DNA of 56,755 nt from Methanobacteriota archaeon (GCA_030594205.1 JAUVFR010000007.1:1-56755), one strand, 5' to 3'; shown: positions 7,921 to 16,992, numbered from the stretch's first letter. Numbers and translations are program-made. The notes: generated from the sequence alone by a model not told the origin.

Positions 7921-8790
7921 ATGACGCGCTTCGAGACGGCCCTGGTTCAGGCCGACCCCCGAGTGGGCGACAAGGCGGCCAACCTCAAGAAGATGGAGAA
8001 TGTCGTCGGACAGCATTCGGCCCAGCTCTACATGTTCGGGGAACTGTATCTGTCCGGCTACATGGCCCGGGACCAATTCCCCAGACTCGCCGAGCCTCTG
8101 GATGGCCCCTCCGTCCGGGAGGTCGCCCGCATCGCGCAGGAGGCCAACGCCCACATCGTCTTTGGGATGCCCGAGCTGGACACCGAGACCGGATTGCGAT
8201 ACAACAGCTCTGTCTTCGTGTTTCCGGATGGGGAGGCGGTCTCCTATCGGAAGCTCTATCCCGCCAACTTTGGCCCGTTCGAGGAGCTCCAGTACTTCCG
8301 CCGTGGGAGCGAGCTGAAGGTCGTGCGGAGCGACCTCGGGCGAATCGGGCTTCTCATCTGCTACGACACCTTCTTCCCGGAAGTGGCCAAAGGACTCGCC
8401 CTGCGAGGAGCGGAAATCCTGGCGTGCATCTCCGCGGCGCCCGCCACGAGCAAACCCTTCTTCGACAAGGTCATTCCGGCCCGGGCCATCGAGAACACCT
8501 GCTTCTTCCTGTACGCCAACCTAGTGGGGACGGAGCTGAATATGGTGTTCCAGGGCGGGACGCAGGCTGTGGGCCCCCGCGCGGAGGAGCTCGGCCGGGG
8601 GGAGGACTTTCAGGAGGGGGTCGTTACGTTCACCGTCGAGCCGCGCGATGTCGTGGCTGCGCGGAAGCTGCGCCCGACGATTCGGGACACCCGCCCGGAG
8701 GTGCTGAACCTGTTGCGGGAAATCCCGGCCCGGAAGGAGGAGGAAGCCCTGGCCCTGTCCCCCTCCGCCCTCGCGGAGGAACCTCCCTGA
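7921..8790 (+). CDS. Carbon-nitrogen hydrolase (nitrilase superfamily)
   Basis: About 289 residues. It would hydrolyse an amide or nitrile C-N bond; the substrate is unknown. The catalytic triad is visible: Glu in FGELYLSGY, Lys in YRKLYP and Cys in LLICYDTFFPE. The length is normal for the family. The ATG at 7921 is preferred to an upstream in-frame ATG at 7861, because a TATA-like GGTTTATG (7855-7862) covers the latter. It is divergent from the GNAT gene and followed by the L7Ae cluster, which has its own promoter. Confidence 0.88.
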   Translation: MTRFETALVQADPRVGDKAANLKKMENVVGQHSAQLYMFGELYLSGYMARDQFPRLAEPLDGPSVREVARIAQEANAHIVFGMPELDTETGLRYNSSVFVFPDGEAVSYRKLYPANFGPFEELQYFRRGSELKVVRSDLGRIGLLICYDTFFPEVAKGLALRGAEILACISAAPATSKPFFDKVIPARAIENTCFFLYANLVGTELNMVFQGGTQAVGPRAEELGRGEDFQEGVVTFTVEPRDVVAARKLRPTIRDTRPEVLNLLREIPARKEEEALALSPSALAEEPP

Positions 8791-8820
8791 CAATCGCCCC
8801 CGGCCAGGTCCTCTCCCAAG

Positions 8821-8890
8821 CCCTTTTATAATGTCCACGAAGTAGGCGGAATCGCTCTTATAGAGCCCGATGACTGAGGTTCCCTGAACC
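8821..8890 (+). promoter_or_regulatory. Promoter(s) and leader hairpin of the L7Ae operon
   Basis: Two TATA-like boxes are present, CTTTTATAA (8823-8831) and CTCTTATAG (8855-8863). The leader holds a perfect hairpin, GGTTC-CCT-GAACC (8878-8890), directly in front of the Shine-Dalgarno sequence AAAGGAGGT (8891-8899). L7Ae is known to bind K-turns and to repress its own mRNA in Sulfolobus; TGA motifs flank this hairpin, but a complete K-turn is not evident. Confidence 0.45.
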
Positions 8891-8905
8891 AAAGGAGGTC
8901 TTCCC

Positions 8906-9280
8906 GTGGGACAGCCCATCTACGTACGATTCGAGACGCCGAAAGACCTGTACGACAAGGTATACCAGCTCGTCGAGATTTCCCGGGACACCGGGAAGGT
9001 TCGGAAGGGCACCAACGAGGTGACCAAGCTGGTGGAGCGGGGGGAGGCGCGATTCGTCGTCATGGCGGAGGACGTCGCCCCCGAAGAGATCCTGGCTCAC
9101 CTTCCCCTCCTATGCGAAGAGCGGGAGGTCCCGTACGGGTACGTGCCAAGCAAGGCCGAACTGGGCGTTGCCTCGGGACTCGGCAAGTCCACCGCCTCCG
9201 CGTGCGTGGTTGACCCGGGGAAGGGAAAGCCCCTCCTCACGGAGCTCGCGAACGAGACCCGAGGACTCCTGAGGAAGTGA
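8906..9280 (+). CDS. rpl7ae: Ribosomal protein L7Ae
   Basis: 124 residues. It is a large-subunit protein that also binds K-turns in C/D and H/ACA guide RNAs and RNase P. Family marks include [16 protein letters not shown] and the later [18 protein letters not shown], with VPSKAELG following. The start is a GTG at 8906, 6 nt after a strong AAAGGAGGT. It is the first gene of a run with S28e, L24e and Ndk, an order common in archaea. Confidence 0.97.
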   Translation: MGQPIYVRFETPKDLYDKVYQLVEISRDTGKVRKGTNEVTKLVERGEARFVVMAEDVAPEEILAHLPLLCEEREVPYGYVPSKAELGVASGLGKSTASACVVDPGKGKPLLTELANETRGLLRK

Positions 9281-9281
9281 A

Positions 9282-9494
9282 ATGGCGGACGATGGGAGTA
9301 TCCCGGCGGACGTAGTAGAGGTGGTGGGGCGGACGGGCATGACGGGGGAGGCCACTCAGGTCAAGGTCCGGGTCCTGGAAGGACGGGACAAAGGCCGCAT
9401 CATTACCCGGAACGTCAAGGGCGTCGTGCAGGTCGGAGACATTCTCATGCTCCGGGAAACCGCGCGCGAGGCCCGGAAGCTCTCGGTCAGGTAA
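9282..9494 (+). CDS. rps28e: 30S ribosomal protein S28e
   Basis: 70 residues, the usual length. It is an OB-fold small-subunit protein with the family end [14 protein letters not shown] and the core [13 protein letters not shown]. It starts 1 nt after the L7Ae stop and is followed at 7 nt by L24e, so it belongs to the same transcript. Confidence 0.97.
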   Translation: MADDGSIPADVVEVVGRTGMTGEATQVKVRVLEGRDKGRIITRNVKGVVQVGDILMLRETAREARKLSVR

Positions 9495-9501
9495 GGGACA
9501 G

Positions 9502-10017
9502 ATGCCCGTATCCAGAACCTGCACGTTCTGTGGGAATGACATCGAGCCCGGAACCGGCAAGATGTACGTCCGGCGGGACGGGAACGTTCACTTCTTCTGC
9601 TCCGGCAAGTGTCAGAAGAATCAGCTCAAATTGGGGCGCATCGGCCGGAAGGTCCGGTGGACACGACGGTACGTCCGGGCCGCCCGGCAGCAGACGCCCC
9701 GACCGGTCGCCGTCCAAGAGGCGGCGGTCGTCGAGGAGCCTCTGGCGGAAGATGTGGCCCCTGAGGTTGAGGAGGTCATCGTCGAGACAGCCGAGGGCGT
9801 GGCGGAGACCCCTGGGAATGATCGTGAGCGTGTCGTGGGAGCATTCGCCGAGATCCCGGGGATTGGGCCGGCAACCGCGCGAGTCCTCTGGGAGGCCGGA
9901 TTCACCTCGATCACGAAGCTGGAGGAGGCCACGGAAGAGCAGCTCACCGATGTCAAGGGCCTCGGTCCCGCTTCGGTGAAGAAGGTTCTGGCCCACCTCC
10001 AGGGGAGCAGCCGCTGA
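9502..10017 (+). CDS. rpl24e: Ribosomal protein L24e fused to a helix-hairpin-helix domain
   Basis: 171 residues against about 55-70 for ordinary L24e. Residues 1-60 are L24e, with the zinc site C7-x2-C10 and C33-x3-C37 and the basic end [11 protein letters not shown]. An acidic Val/Glu/Ala-rich linker follows (about 61-115). Residues 117-171 form a double HhH domain with hairpins IPGIGPATA and VKGLGPASV, a fold that usually binds DNA or RNA non-specifically. The reading frame is continuous. The stop overlaps the ndk start (TGATG). The tail may contact rRNA or another factor. Confidence 0.93.
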   Translation: MPVSRTCTFCGNDIEPGTGKMYVRRDGNVHFFCSGKCQKNQLKLGRIGRKVRWTRRYVRAARQQTPRPVAVQEAAVVEEPLAEDVAPEVEEVIVETAEGVAETPGNDRERVVGAFAEIPGIGPATARVLWEAGFTSITKLEEATEEQLTDVKGLGPASVKKVLAHLQGSSR

Positions 10018-10472
10018 TGGGATCTCGGACCTTCGTACTCATCAAGCCCGACGGCGTCCAGCGTGGACTCGTCGGAGCCATCATCCGTCGTTTCGAGGAG
10101 CGGGGCCTCAAGCTCGTGGGCATACAGATGCGGCACGTGTCAGAGGAACTCGCGGAGAGCTACTACGCCGAGCATCGTGGGAAGGACTTCTTCCTGCCGC
10201 TCGTCGCCTACGTAACCTCGGGCCCCGTCGTTGCCATGGTCTGGGAGGGACCCCAGGCGGTTGAGGTGGCCCGCGGGACCATTGGGGCTACCGATCCCGC
10301 CGACGCGACACCAGGCACGATTCGCGGGGACTACGGGGTGGACATCTCGCGGAATCTGGTTCACGGCGCCGACAGCGAGGCGAGCGCCAGGCGTGAGATT
10401 GGCCTCTTCTTCCGAGACGAGGAGATCCTATCCTACACGAGGATCGATGAGTTCTGGCTCCGGGGATCCTGA
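10017..10472 (+). CDS. ndk: Nucleoside diphosphate kinase
   Basis: 151 residues. It transfers the gamma phosphate between nucleoside triphosphates and diphosphates through a phosphohistidine. The active-site His lies in NLVHGADS, with [11 protein letters not shown] at the N terminus and the Kpn-loop region [18 protein letters not shown]. It overlaps the L24e stop by 1 nt and is the last gene of the L7Ae transcript. aIF5B follows with its own TATA box. Confidence 0.97.
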   Translation: MGSRTFVLIKPDGVQRGLVGAIIRRFEERGLKLVGIQMRHVSEELAESYYAEHRGKDFFLPLVAYVTSGPVVAMVWEGPQAVEVARGTIGATDPADATPGTIRGDYGVDISRNLVHGADSEASARREIGLFFRDEEILSYTRIDEFWLRGS

Positions 10473-10490
10473 CCGGGCGTGGGACGAAAC

Positions 10491-10500
10491 TACATATAAT
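10491..10500 (+). promoter_or_regulatory. TATA box for aIF5B
   Basis: ACATATAAT lies about 30 nt before the ATG at 10527, which predicts a leader of about 5 nt. Confidence 0.65.
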
Positions 10501-10526
10501 CGCGGGTCGGATTTTGGGCCCGTCCG

Positions 10527-12278
10527 ATGATTCGCCAGCCTATCGTGAGCGTTCTCGGCCATGTGGACCACGGGAAGACCACGATCCTCGACCGGATTCG
10601 CGGGACCCGGGTCGCGGCGCGGGAGCCGGGAGCCATTACCCAGCACATTGGGGCCACGGAGGTCCCCTTAGACGTTATCCTGAAGATCTGTGGCGATCTC
10701 GTCAAGGGACGGTCCTTCAAGATTCCCGGCCTCCTCTTCATCGACACGCCAGGTCACCATGCCTTCAGCACGTTGCGAGCCCGTGGCGGCGCCCTGGCGG
10801 ACCTGGCCATCCTGGTTATTGACATCAACGAGGGACTGCGCCCCCAGACCCTAGAATCCCTACGCATCCTGAAACAGTACAAGACCCCCTTCGTCGTCGC
10901 CGCGAACAAGGCCGACCTCGTTCCAGGCTGGAGGCGGCACCCCGACGCCCCGTTCTTGGTTTCCTTCGCCGACCAACCCGAGAGCGTGCAGGAACTCCTG
11001 GACAAGCGGTTGTACGAGCTCGTGGGGAGACTCTTCGACCAAGGCTTCTCCGCGGACCGCTATGATAAGATCGAGGACTTCCAGAAGGTGATCGCCGTTG
11101 TCCCCACGAGCGCGAAGTACGGGGTAGGCATCCCCGACCTACTCTTGGTCCTCGTGGGTTTGGCTCAGCGGTTCCTCGAGGAGGAGTTGCGGCTTGAGGA
11201 GGGCCTGGGAGAAGGCACGATCCTGGAGGTCAAGGAGGAGCGGGGCCTCGGAGTGACTTTGGATGCCATCCTCTACAAGGGGTCCGTGAAGCGAGGGGAC
11301 ACGGTGGTCCTCGGCACGGCCGGAGAAGAACCCCGCGTGACCAAGGTGAAGGCCCTCCTGAAGCCCCGACCACTGGATGAAATCCGCGACCCGGAAAACC
11401 GGTTCGACTCTGTGTCCGAGGTCGGGGCTGCGGCGGGCATCAAGATTGCGGCGGCGGACGTCGAGGGGGTGGTGGCGGGCGCTCCCCTGCGGGTGGCGGG
11501 CCCCGATCTGGCGGCGGCGACGGCCCAGGTGAAGGAGGCGACCCGGTTGGAAGTCGAACTGTCGGACGAAGGTCTCATCGCCAAGGCCGATGCCCTGGGG
11601 TCCCTCGAGGGACTCGCCTTCCAGATGAAGGAGGAGGATCTGCAGATTCGCCAGGCGGGCCTCGGCCCCGTCTCGCGTCGGGAGATCGTGGCGGCCGCGA
11701 CGGTTCGGGACCCGCTCAGACGGGCCATCTTGGCCTTCAACGTGCCCATCCTCGCGGAGGCCAAGGAGGAGCTGGGGAAACATCCCGACGTGCAGGTCTT
11801 CGAGGATGACGTCGTCTATCGTCTCATCGAGGGATACCAGGAATGGGTCGGGGAGAGAAGGGCGGAACTCGAAACGGAGCGAAGACGGGAGGTCGTCCAT
11901 CCCGGGAAGGTCCTCCTTCTACCCGACTATGTCTTTCGTGTCAGCAAGCCCGCCATCGTGGGGGTCCGAGTCCTGGCCGGTCGGATACGGGTAGGTCAGT
12001 CCCTGCTTCGCGAGGACGGACGAATCGTCGGAAGAATCCGCAGCATTCGGAACAAGGAGATCTCCTTGCAGGAGGTCGGAGCCGGGAGCGAGGTGGCGGT
12101 GGCGATCGAGGGGCCCACCGTCGGTCGCCAGATCAAGTCCGAGGACCTTCTCTATGTGGATGTACCCGAGGGGCATGTCCGTCGCCTGGAAGCGAGCGAC
12201 CTGAAGCACGACGATCGCGAGGTGCTGGAGACGGTAAAGGCCATCAAGCGAAAGGAAGACCCGTTCTGGGGGTCCTGA
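10527..12278 (+). CDS. infB: Translation initiation factor aIF5B (IF-2 homologue)
   Basis: 583 residues. It is the GTPase that promotes subunit joining and initiator tRNA positioning. G1 is GHVDHGKTT near residue 12, switch II is DTPGHHAFSTLR, and NKAD is near 126. Domain II, domain III and the C-terminal beta barrel (PDYVFRVSKPAIVGVRV) follow, as in archaeal IF5B. The length matches the archaeal form, which lacks the long bacterial N terminus. It is transcribed from its own promoter just after ndk. Confidence 0.97.
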   Translation: MIRQPIVSVLGHVDHGKTTILDRIRGTRVAAREPGAITQHIGATEVPLDVILKICGDLVKGRSFKIPGLLFIDTPGHHAFSTLRARGGALADLAILVIDINEGLRPQTLESLRILKQYKTPFVVAANKADLVPGWRRHPDAPFLVSFADQPESVQELLDKRLYELVGRLFDQGFSADRYDKIEDFQKVIAVVPTSAKYGVGIPDLLLVLVGLAQRFLEEELRLEEGLGEGTILEVKEERGLGVTLDAILYKGSVKRGDTVVLGTAGEEPRVTKVKALLKPRPLDEIRDPENRFDSVSEVGAAAGIKIAAADVEGVVAGAPLRVAGPDLAAATAQVKEATRLEVELSDEGLIAKADALGSLEGLAFQMKEEDLQIRQAGLGPVSRREIVAAATVRDPLRRAILAFNVPILAEAKEELGKHPDVQVFEDDVVYRLIEGYQEWVGERRAELETERRREVVHPGKVLLLPDYVFRVSKPAIVGVRVLAGRIRVGQSLLREDGRIVGRIRSIRNKEISLQEVGAGSEVAVAIEGPTVGRQIKSEDLLYVDVPEGHVRRLEASDLKHDDREVLETVKAIKRKEDPFWGS

Positions 12279-12311
12279 GCCCCCCGCGGGCCGGACCCCG
12301 ACGAGGCCTCC

Positions 12312-12524
12312 ATGGACGAGAAACTGGAACAGACGTTGGCGGAGGCACGAAAGCGCCATCCGGCCTGGCATCATTGCAGGGACTGCGACAAGTGGTACGG
12401 GGCGGAGGACGACGAGTACGGGCCCTGTATGTACAAAGATGCGCGGGGGGACCCGCGGTTCGTCACCCACGGCAGCCACGCGTGCGACGAGCCTGAGGAG
12501 CTTCGGGCCAGGGGCCTGTTGTGA
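12312..12524 (+). CDS. Small Cys-containing protein, possible zinc site
   Basis: 70 residues, acidic, with C22-x2-C25, C39 and C58 in HCRDCDKWYG, GPCMYK and SHACDE. This spacing could hold one metal ion. The ATG at 12312 follows aIF5B by 33 nt, and the stop overlaps the GNAT start as GTGA, so translation is probably coupled. The family is not recognised. A zinc-stabilised partner of the GNAT enzyme is possible but unproven. Confidence 0.7.
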   Translation: MDEKLEQTLAEARKRHPAWHHCRDCDKWYGAEDDEYGPCMYKDARGDPRFVTHGSHACDEPEELRARGLL

Positions 12525-13366
12525 CCCTCGAGATCCGCTCGATGGACGCTACGGACGTCGACTTTGCCGTCGCGTTGACGAACGAGGAGGGATGGGACTA
12601 CGATTCCGAAGACTTCCGGCGGTTTCGGCGCATGGATCCGGAGGGCACCCTCGTGGCGTGGGCGGAGGATCGCCGGGTGGGAATCACCACCGCCACCGCC
12701 TACGAGAAGGCGACCTGGATTGGGAACGTCATCGTTGAGCCCGGAGAACGGGGAAAGGGCTACGGGCGCGCGCTCGTCGAGGAAGCCGTGCACTATGGGG
12801 TGGAGCAGGGCGCGGAGACCGCCTGGCTGAATGCGTACGCGAACGCCGAGGGCTTTTACCGCGGCCTGGGCTTCGCGGCGCAAGGTCGGACCTGGCGGTA
12901 TGAGGGGAAGGCACAGGGTCGTCTCGCCGACGAGCCGCGGTTGGTCCACGCCTCCGAGCTGGATGCTCTGACCACCTTCGATCGCCCCTATTTCGGCAAC
13001 GATCGAGGGAAGGTCCTCACGCAATTCTACCACGACTACGGCGATGCCTTCTTCACATGGTCCGAGGAGGGCCTCCGGGGGTACGTCGTGGGCGCCCGGT
13101 ATGCCGGAGGGATGGATGTCGCGCCCTGGGTCGCACCCCCTGATCGTCCGGACATCGCCGAGGCCCTCTTCCTCCACCTGCTCGCGGCCTTCCCGGACCG
13201 GCAGGTCGCCGTGGCCGTTCCCGAGGAAAACAAGGCGGCGCTCGGCCTCCTGCGGGACCTCGGATTCGAGCCCACCTTCGAGACCATCCGCATGGCCCAC
13301 GGCGTGGGGTCCGGAGGGATCGACCCACGAGGCATCTTCGGCCTGGGAGGCCTGGAGAAGGGCTGA
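12521..13366 (+). CDS. GNAT family N-acetyltransferase
   Basis: 281 residues. The N-terminal GNAT domain has the acetyl-CoA loop ERGKGYGRALVEEA near residue 80 and NAEGFYRGLGF near 110. The C-terminal half (about 150-281) reads like a second, degenerate GNAT fold ending VPEENKAALGLLRDLGFEP. The start is a GTG at 12521, in a 4-nt overlap with the small Cys protein. It is only distantly similar to the double-GNAT pair at 3950 and 6721. The substrate is unknown. Confidence 0.85.
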   Translation: MTLEIRSMDATDVDFAVALTNEEGWDYDSEDFRRFRRMDPEGTLVAWAEDRRVGITTATAYEKATWIGNVIVEPGERGKGYGRALVEEAVHYGVEQGAETAWLNAYANAEGFYRGLGFAAQGRTWRYEGKAQGRLADEPRLVHASELDALTTFDRPYFGNDRGKVLTQFYHDYGDAFFTWSEEGLRGYVVGARYAGGMDVAPWVAPPDRPDIAEALFLHLLAAFPDRQVAVAVPEENKAALGLLRDLGFEPTFETIRMAHGVGSGGIDPRGIFGLGGLEKG

Positions 13367-13379
13367 CGTCAACGGAAGC

Positions 13380-14705
13380 CTAGATCCGCGGTCCAATGAG
13401 CTGCCAGAGGATGAGCGCTAAGATGAACAGGGCGACCACATAGGATAGGTTCCGTGCGATGCGGGCAGCGGCCTCGGCCTTCATGCCTCTTCGGATCCGC
13501 TTGAGGCCCGCCTCGACCCAGTCCCGGAACAGGTAGCCGCCGTCCAGAGGGACCGCGGGCAGGGCGTTGGTCATCCCCAACATAAGGTTGATCCAGAAGA
13601 GCCAGTAGATGGTGTTCGCCAGCACGAAAAAGGCCGTGGTCGGGAAGATGGCCCAGGCACCGGTGAGGGTGTAGAAGTCCGTGAGGGGGGGCTGCATGGG
13701 CATCATGCCGCTGAAAGGGAAGAGGATAAAGAGGAGGGAGGCGGCGCCAATCCCCAGACGCTGACTTGACACGATGGGGTTGAAGATGTCGGGGTTCGTG
13801 CTGACCGTGCCAACCCCGATGAACCCCTTCCCGCGATCCGCTTCCTGGTCCGTGAAGTCGAAACGATCGGCAAGGGTGATCTGGCGCGTGAAACTTCCCT
13901 CATTCTGGAAGATGTCGACGTAAAGGACTTGCCCCGCCGTCTTCTGCCCGAGGACTTCGGTGAACCGGGCGGCGGTCTCGACGGCGTCGCCGTCGATGTG
14001 GGTGATAATCATGCCCATCGCCAGAACCCCCTCCGCAGGACTCTCGGGGACGATGCTCGTGATGCCCATGCCCGGGGCCTTCGCCTGGACTGCGGACATC
14101 ATTCCGATGGAGAAAATCACGGCAAGAAGAGCGGCGAGAACCACGTTGGAGCCCGGTCCTGCGGCGAAGATGGCTCCCCGCTTCGGACGGTCAAGAGCCT
14201 GCATGTCTTCCTCATCCGGCTCGACGAAGGCCCCGATCGGGACGATGAACAGGAGAATGCCGAGGGACTTGATCTTGACCTTCCACTTCCGGGCGAGGAT
14301 GCCATGGGAGAATTCGTGGACGATGATGGCCACGGCGAGGGCGAAGATCCCGTATGTAAGGGGGATGAAGGGATTGATACCCGGCAGGCCGAGGAGGACC
14401 TGGGGAGACGGCGCCGCCTCCGGCGGGATTCGGGACACGAGAGTCGCCGTCCACACGAGCAGGGCAGTCATCCCTACCATGGTCACGGCGACCAGGACGA
14501 CAAAGACCCGACCCATCGTGCCCCAGCCCCTCCACTGGGCGATGCGCTCGATTAAGGCCCGACCCCGGAGAGTCTTGGCCATGAGGAAAGGGCCCATCAT
14601 GGTCAGGCCCACGCGACTCAGCAGCCCGCGCCGTTCTAGGAGGTACAGGCCGAGGATCCAGCCGGCAAAAGCGAGGAAAACGATGGTAATCTCGTGGAAC
14701 GTCAA
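13380..14705 (-). CDS. Site-2 protease family metalloprotease (M50) with PDZ domain
   Basis: About 441 residues. It is an intramembrane zinc protease. The zinc motif HEFSHG lies in a hydrophobic segment (IFALAVAIIVHEFSHGILA), and the third ligand is in NALPAVPLDGGYLFRD, the N-P-LDG motif. A PDZ-like segment between them contains SIVPESPAEGVLAMGMIITH. Four or more further membrane segments are seen. The TTG at 14705 is chosen as start because a TATA box (14729-14738) lies 29 nt upstream; an open frame runs back to 14771 into the upstream gene. The substrate is unknown. Confidence 0.88.
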   Translation of the reverse strand: MTFHEITIVFLAFAGWILGLYLLERRGLLSRVGLTMMGPFLMAKTLRGRALIERIAQWRGWGTMGRVFVVLVAVTMVGMTALLVWTATLVSRIPPEAAPSPQVLLGLPGINPFIPLTYGIFALAVAIIVHEFSHGILARKWKVKIKSLGILLFIVPIGAFVEPDEEDMQALDRPKRGAIFAAGPGSNVVLAALLAVIFSIGMMSAVQAKAPGMGITSIVPESPAEGVLAMGMIITHIDGDAVETAARFTEVLGQKTAGQVLYVDIFQNEGSFTRQITLADRFDFTDQEADRGKGFIGVGTVSTNPDIFNPIVSSQRLGIGAASLLFILFPFSGMMPMQPPLTDFYTLTGAWAIFPTTAFFVLANTIYWLFWINLMLGMTNALPAVPLDGGYLFRDWVEAGLKRIRRGMKAEAAARIARNLSYVVALFILALILWQLIGPRI

Positions 14706-14728
14706 CCCGTTCTCACACCCCACTCCTC

Positions 14729-14738
14729 GTTTAAAAGG
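14729..14738 (-). promoter_or_regulatory. TATA box for the site-2 protease
   Basis: The minus strand reads CCTTTTAAAC. The predicted start of transcription near 14708 fits a leaderless TTG start at 14705. Confidence 0.6.
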
Positions 14739-14746
14739 TTCTCCGG

Positions 14747-15124
14747 TCAGGAAGCCTGACGGCGCACCCACACCTCATCCGCCATGTTCTCGTAGAGCAC
14801 CTCGTGCTCTTCGGCCTCGTCTCCGGCCTTCTGGAGGGCGCGCTTGACGTGGTCCACGCGGAGGATCCAGTAGTGGAGGCGCCACAGTCTGCCGGGCGTC
14901 ACGAGGACCTCCTCCTGGCGGGTGCTCAGGAGCCCCTCTTCCTCCAGCATGTAGAACACATCGCGGTCGTCCGGCTGGAGGACGTTGTCCACGACCTCCG
15001 TTCCATACCCGAAGAATCCAAGGAGATACTCGGCAAGCTCGCCCACCTCGTCGGGACCCATGACCTGGCGACCGAGAAGTGCGACGAGTGTCTCTTGCAT
15101 CTCCCGAAAGGTGACGACGCTCAA
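14747..15124 (-). CDS. Protein of unknown function, winged-helix-like
   Basis: About 125 residues, acidic and mainly helical. FYMLEEEGLLSTRQEEVLVTPGRLWRLHYWIL looks like the recognition and wing part of a small DNA-binding fold, but this is weak. It may belong to one of the archaeal DUF families limited to Thermoplasmata (DUF6015-like, not verified). An open frame reaches an ATG at 15214, but that part contains divergent promoter elements for cutA. TTG at 15124, with GGAGGG 8 nt upstream and TTTTACC further up, fits better; ATG at 15100 is another choice. Confidence 0.6.
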   Translation of the reverse strand: MSVVTFREMQETLVALLGRQVMGPDEVGELAEYLLGFFGYGTEVVDNVLQPDDRDVFYMLEEEGLLSTRQEEVLVTPGRLWRLHYWILRVDHVKRALQKAGDEAEEHEVLYENMADEVWVRRQAS

Positions 15125-15184
15125 GAGGCTCGTCCCTCCTTTAGGCCCGAAATTTGGTAAAAGGGTACCGAGGCTGTTCTCGCG

Positions 15185-15193
15185 AGTGATAAT
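15185..15193 (+). promoter_or_regulatory. TATA-like box for cutA
   Basis: TGATAATT lies about 26 nt before the ATG at 15215, consistent with a leaderless transcript. Confidence 0.5.
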
Positions 15194-15214
15194 TGTGCCC
15201 ACGTGTGAATCCAT

Positions 15215-15556
15215 ATGACTGAGGTGCGCCTGGACCTCCCTATGTATGCGATGCTATACATGACCGCGGGGGACGCGGCGGAGGCTCGATCCCTTGTTCT
15301 GGGCCTGATCGAGAGAGGTCTTGTCGCGTGCGGGAACATCTTTCCCATCCAGTCCATCTATCGCTGGAAAGGAAGAATTGAGGAAGCGCAGGAGGTTGCA
15401 GTCATCATGAAGACACGCCGGGAACTCGTGGACCGGGCCATCACAGCCGCGCGCGATGCCCATTCCTACGAGGTGCCGTGTGTCGTGGCCTACGCGATGG
15501 AGACGGGCTCAGCGGACTATCTCCGCTGGATCGACGATGCTACCTCCGGAGAGTAA
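15215..15556 (+). CDS. cutA: Divalent-cation tolerance protein CutA
   Basis: 113 residues. It forms trimers and is linked to copper tolerance, although its biochemical role is unsettled. Family marks are LVACGNIFPIQSIYRWKGRI and EEAQEVAVIMKTR, then SYEVPCVVAYAM. The length is normal. The 3' end overlaps that of amrB by 17 nt in convergent orientation. Confidence 0.93.
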   Translation: MTEVRLDLPMYAMLYMTAGDAAEARSLVLGLIERGLVACGNIFPIQSIYRWKGRIEEAQEVAVIMKTRRELVDRAITAARDAHSYEVPCVVAYAMETGSADYLRWIDDATSGE

Positions 15557-16355
15557 TGGCCGCATACCCCACCACGTGTCGCATGGGCGCGACGTCCCCG
15601 GAGTGCCCATACCTCAATAGCTCCCCCTTCGCGCCCTCCAAGGCGACCAGGGCGGCTGCCACCGGGCCGTAGCCGCACATGCTGATGCGTTCCCTCTCGA
15701 CCGCGTTCAGGAACGCCTTCGGGTCCCCCGCCAGGATCTGGTCGATGGCCCGGCGGTCCCTGACGGCGGCGACCTCCGGCGGCACGTAGTGGGAGAAGTC
15801 CGTGGAAGCCAGGACCAGGGCATCGCGACCCTTCAAAACGTCTTGGACTCGAGCCCCCACCTCGGAGGCCGCCTGGTAGTCCTGCACACCCATGCAGAGC
15901 GCCACCATGGAGACTTCGGGCCCCAGGTGCTGCAGGAAGGGGATCTGGACCTCCAGGGAGTGCTCGTAGCGGTGCGCTTCCATGTCCCCCTCGATGAGTC
16001 CCTGCATAAGCTCTTCGGCGAGGTCTGTGTCCACCTTGGCCACACCGAGAGGAGTCTGGAAGTCGTCCGTCGCGACCGCGAGCGGAAGACCGGAACCCGT
16101 GTGGTTGGGCCCCAGGATGACGAAGGTGTCCGGCAGCCCGTCTTCGGCCAGTGCCAGGTAGGCGTGAGCGGCGACAGGTCCCGAGTACATGTAGCCCGCA
16201 TGGGGCACCACCAGGCCTGCCAAACTTCGCTTCTTCCCGCGGCGGTCCGGGAGCCGGCCGGGACCGAGAGGGGAGGCGTAGCATGCCTCAATCTCGGTGA
16301 TGAGAGCCTCCTTGTCCGCTGCGTAGAACTGTCCGGCCACCGCAGGTAGTCGCAT
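15540..16355 (-). CDS. amrB: AmmeMemoRadiSam system protein B (MEMO1 family)
   Basis: 271 residues. MEMO family proteins resemble extradiol dioxygenases and nitrilases in fold; their archaeal role is unknown. Marks are PHAGYMYSGPVAAHAY near residue 50, LGPNHTG near 82, and RYEHSLEVQIPFLQ near 128, which carry the conserved His residues. STDFSHY follows near 190. It lies 7 nt after rps2 in the eno-rps2-memo order found in many Euryarchaeota. The AMMECR1 and radical-SAM partners are not in the window. Confidence 0.93.
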   Translation of the reverse strand: MRLPAVAGQFYAADKEALITEIEACYASPLGPGRLPDRRGKKRSLAGLVVPHAGYMYSGPVAAHAYLALAEDGLPDTFVILGPNHTGSGLPLAVATDDFQTPLGVAKVDTDLAEELMQGLIEGDMEAHRYEHSLEVQIPFLQHLGPEVSMVALCMGVQDYQAASEVGARVQDVLKGRDALVLASTDFSHYVPPEVAAVRDRRAIDQILAGDPKAFLNAVERERISMCGYGPVAAALVALEGAKGELLRYGHSGDVAPMRHVVGYAAITLRR

Positions 16356-16362
16356 CGGACTG

Positions 16363-16992
16363 CTAGAGCGTGGCTTCGAAGTCTTCGATGGTCCGCTGGA
16401 ACTCGTTGTCGCTCTTGAGGAGGCCCCGCGCCTTCAGGAACTCCCGAGCCAGGAGCCAGTATACCGTGGCCAGGGCCCGTCTCCCCTTGTTGTTCGTGGG
16501 AATCACGAGATCCACGTACTTGGTCTCGTTGTTTGCGTCGCTGAGGGCCACGACCGGGATTCCGACGTTGACCGCCTCCCGTAAGGCCTGCTGATCTGCG
16601 GCCGGATCCGTGACCAGGAGCACCCGGGGCTCGGAGAACTGGGGCAGCTCGGGATTCGTGAGGGTTCCCGGGACAAACCGGCCGGGGAAGGCCTTCGACC
16701 CGATGGTTTCCGCGAAGACCCGGGCGGGCTTCTGGCCGTACTGGCGTGCCGCCACGACGAGAATCTCCTCCGGATCGAAGGTAGCGAGGAAGCTGGCGGC
16801 GTCCCGGATCCGCGAGTCTGTCTGTTTGATGTCCAGGACGTAAAGGCCATCGGTTCGAACCTTGTAGATGAAGCCCTTCATGTCGCTGCTCTTCTGCTGG
16901 GTGCCAATGTGGATCCCGCTGGTGAGGTACTCGTCCTCCGAGATCAGCATGGGTCTGGTCTCTTCGCTCTTCGTCTCCGTTGTTTCGGCCAC
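16363..16992 (-). CDS. rps2: 30S ribosomal protein S2
   Basis: 209 residues. It is a small-subunit protein with [19 protein letters not shown] near the N terminus and the pair [20 protein letters not shown] near the C terminus, typical of archaeal and eukaryotic S2/SA. The start is a GTG at 16992, immediately after the enolase stop, so it is surely translated from the same mRNA. amrB follows at 7 nt. Confidence 0.96.
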   Translation of the reverse strand: MAETTETKSEETRPMLISEDEYLTSGIHIGTQQKSSDMKGFIYKVRTDGLYVLDIKQTDSRIRDAASFLATFDPEEILVVAARQYGQKPARVFAETIGSKAFPGRFVPGTLTNPELPQFSEPRVLLVTDPAADQQALREAVNVGIPVVALSDANNETKYVDLVIPTNNKGRRALATVYWLLAREFLKARGLLKSDNEFQRTIEDFEATL

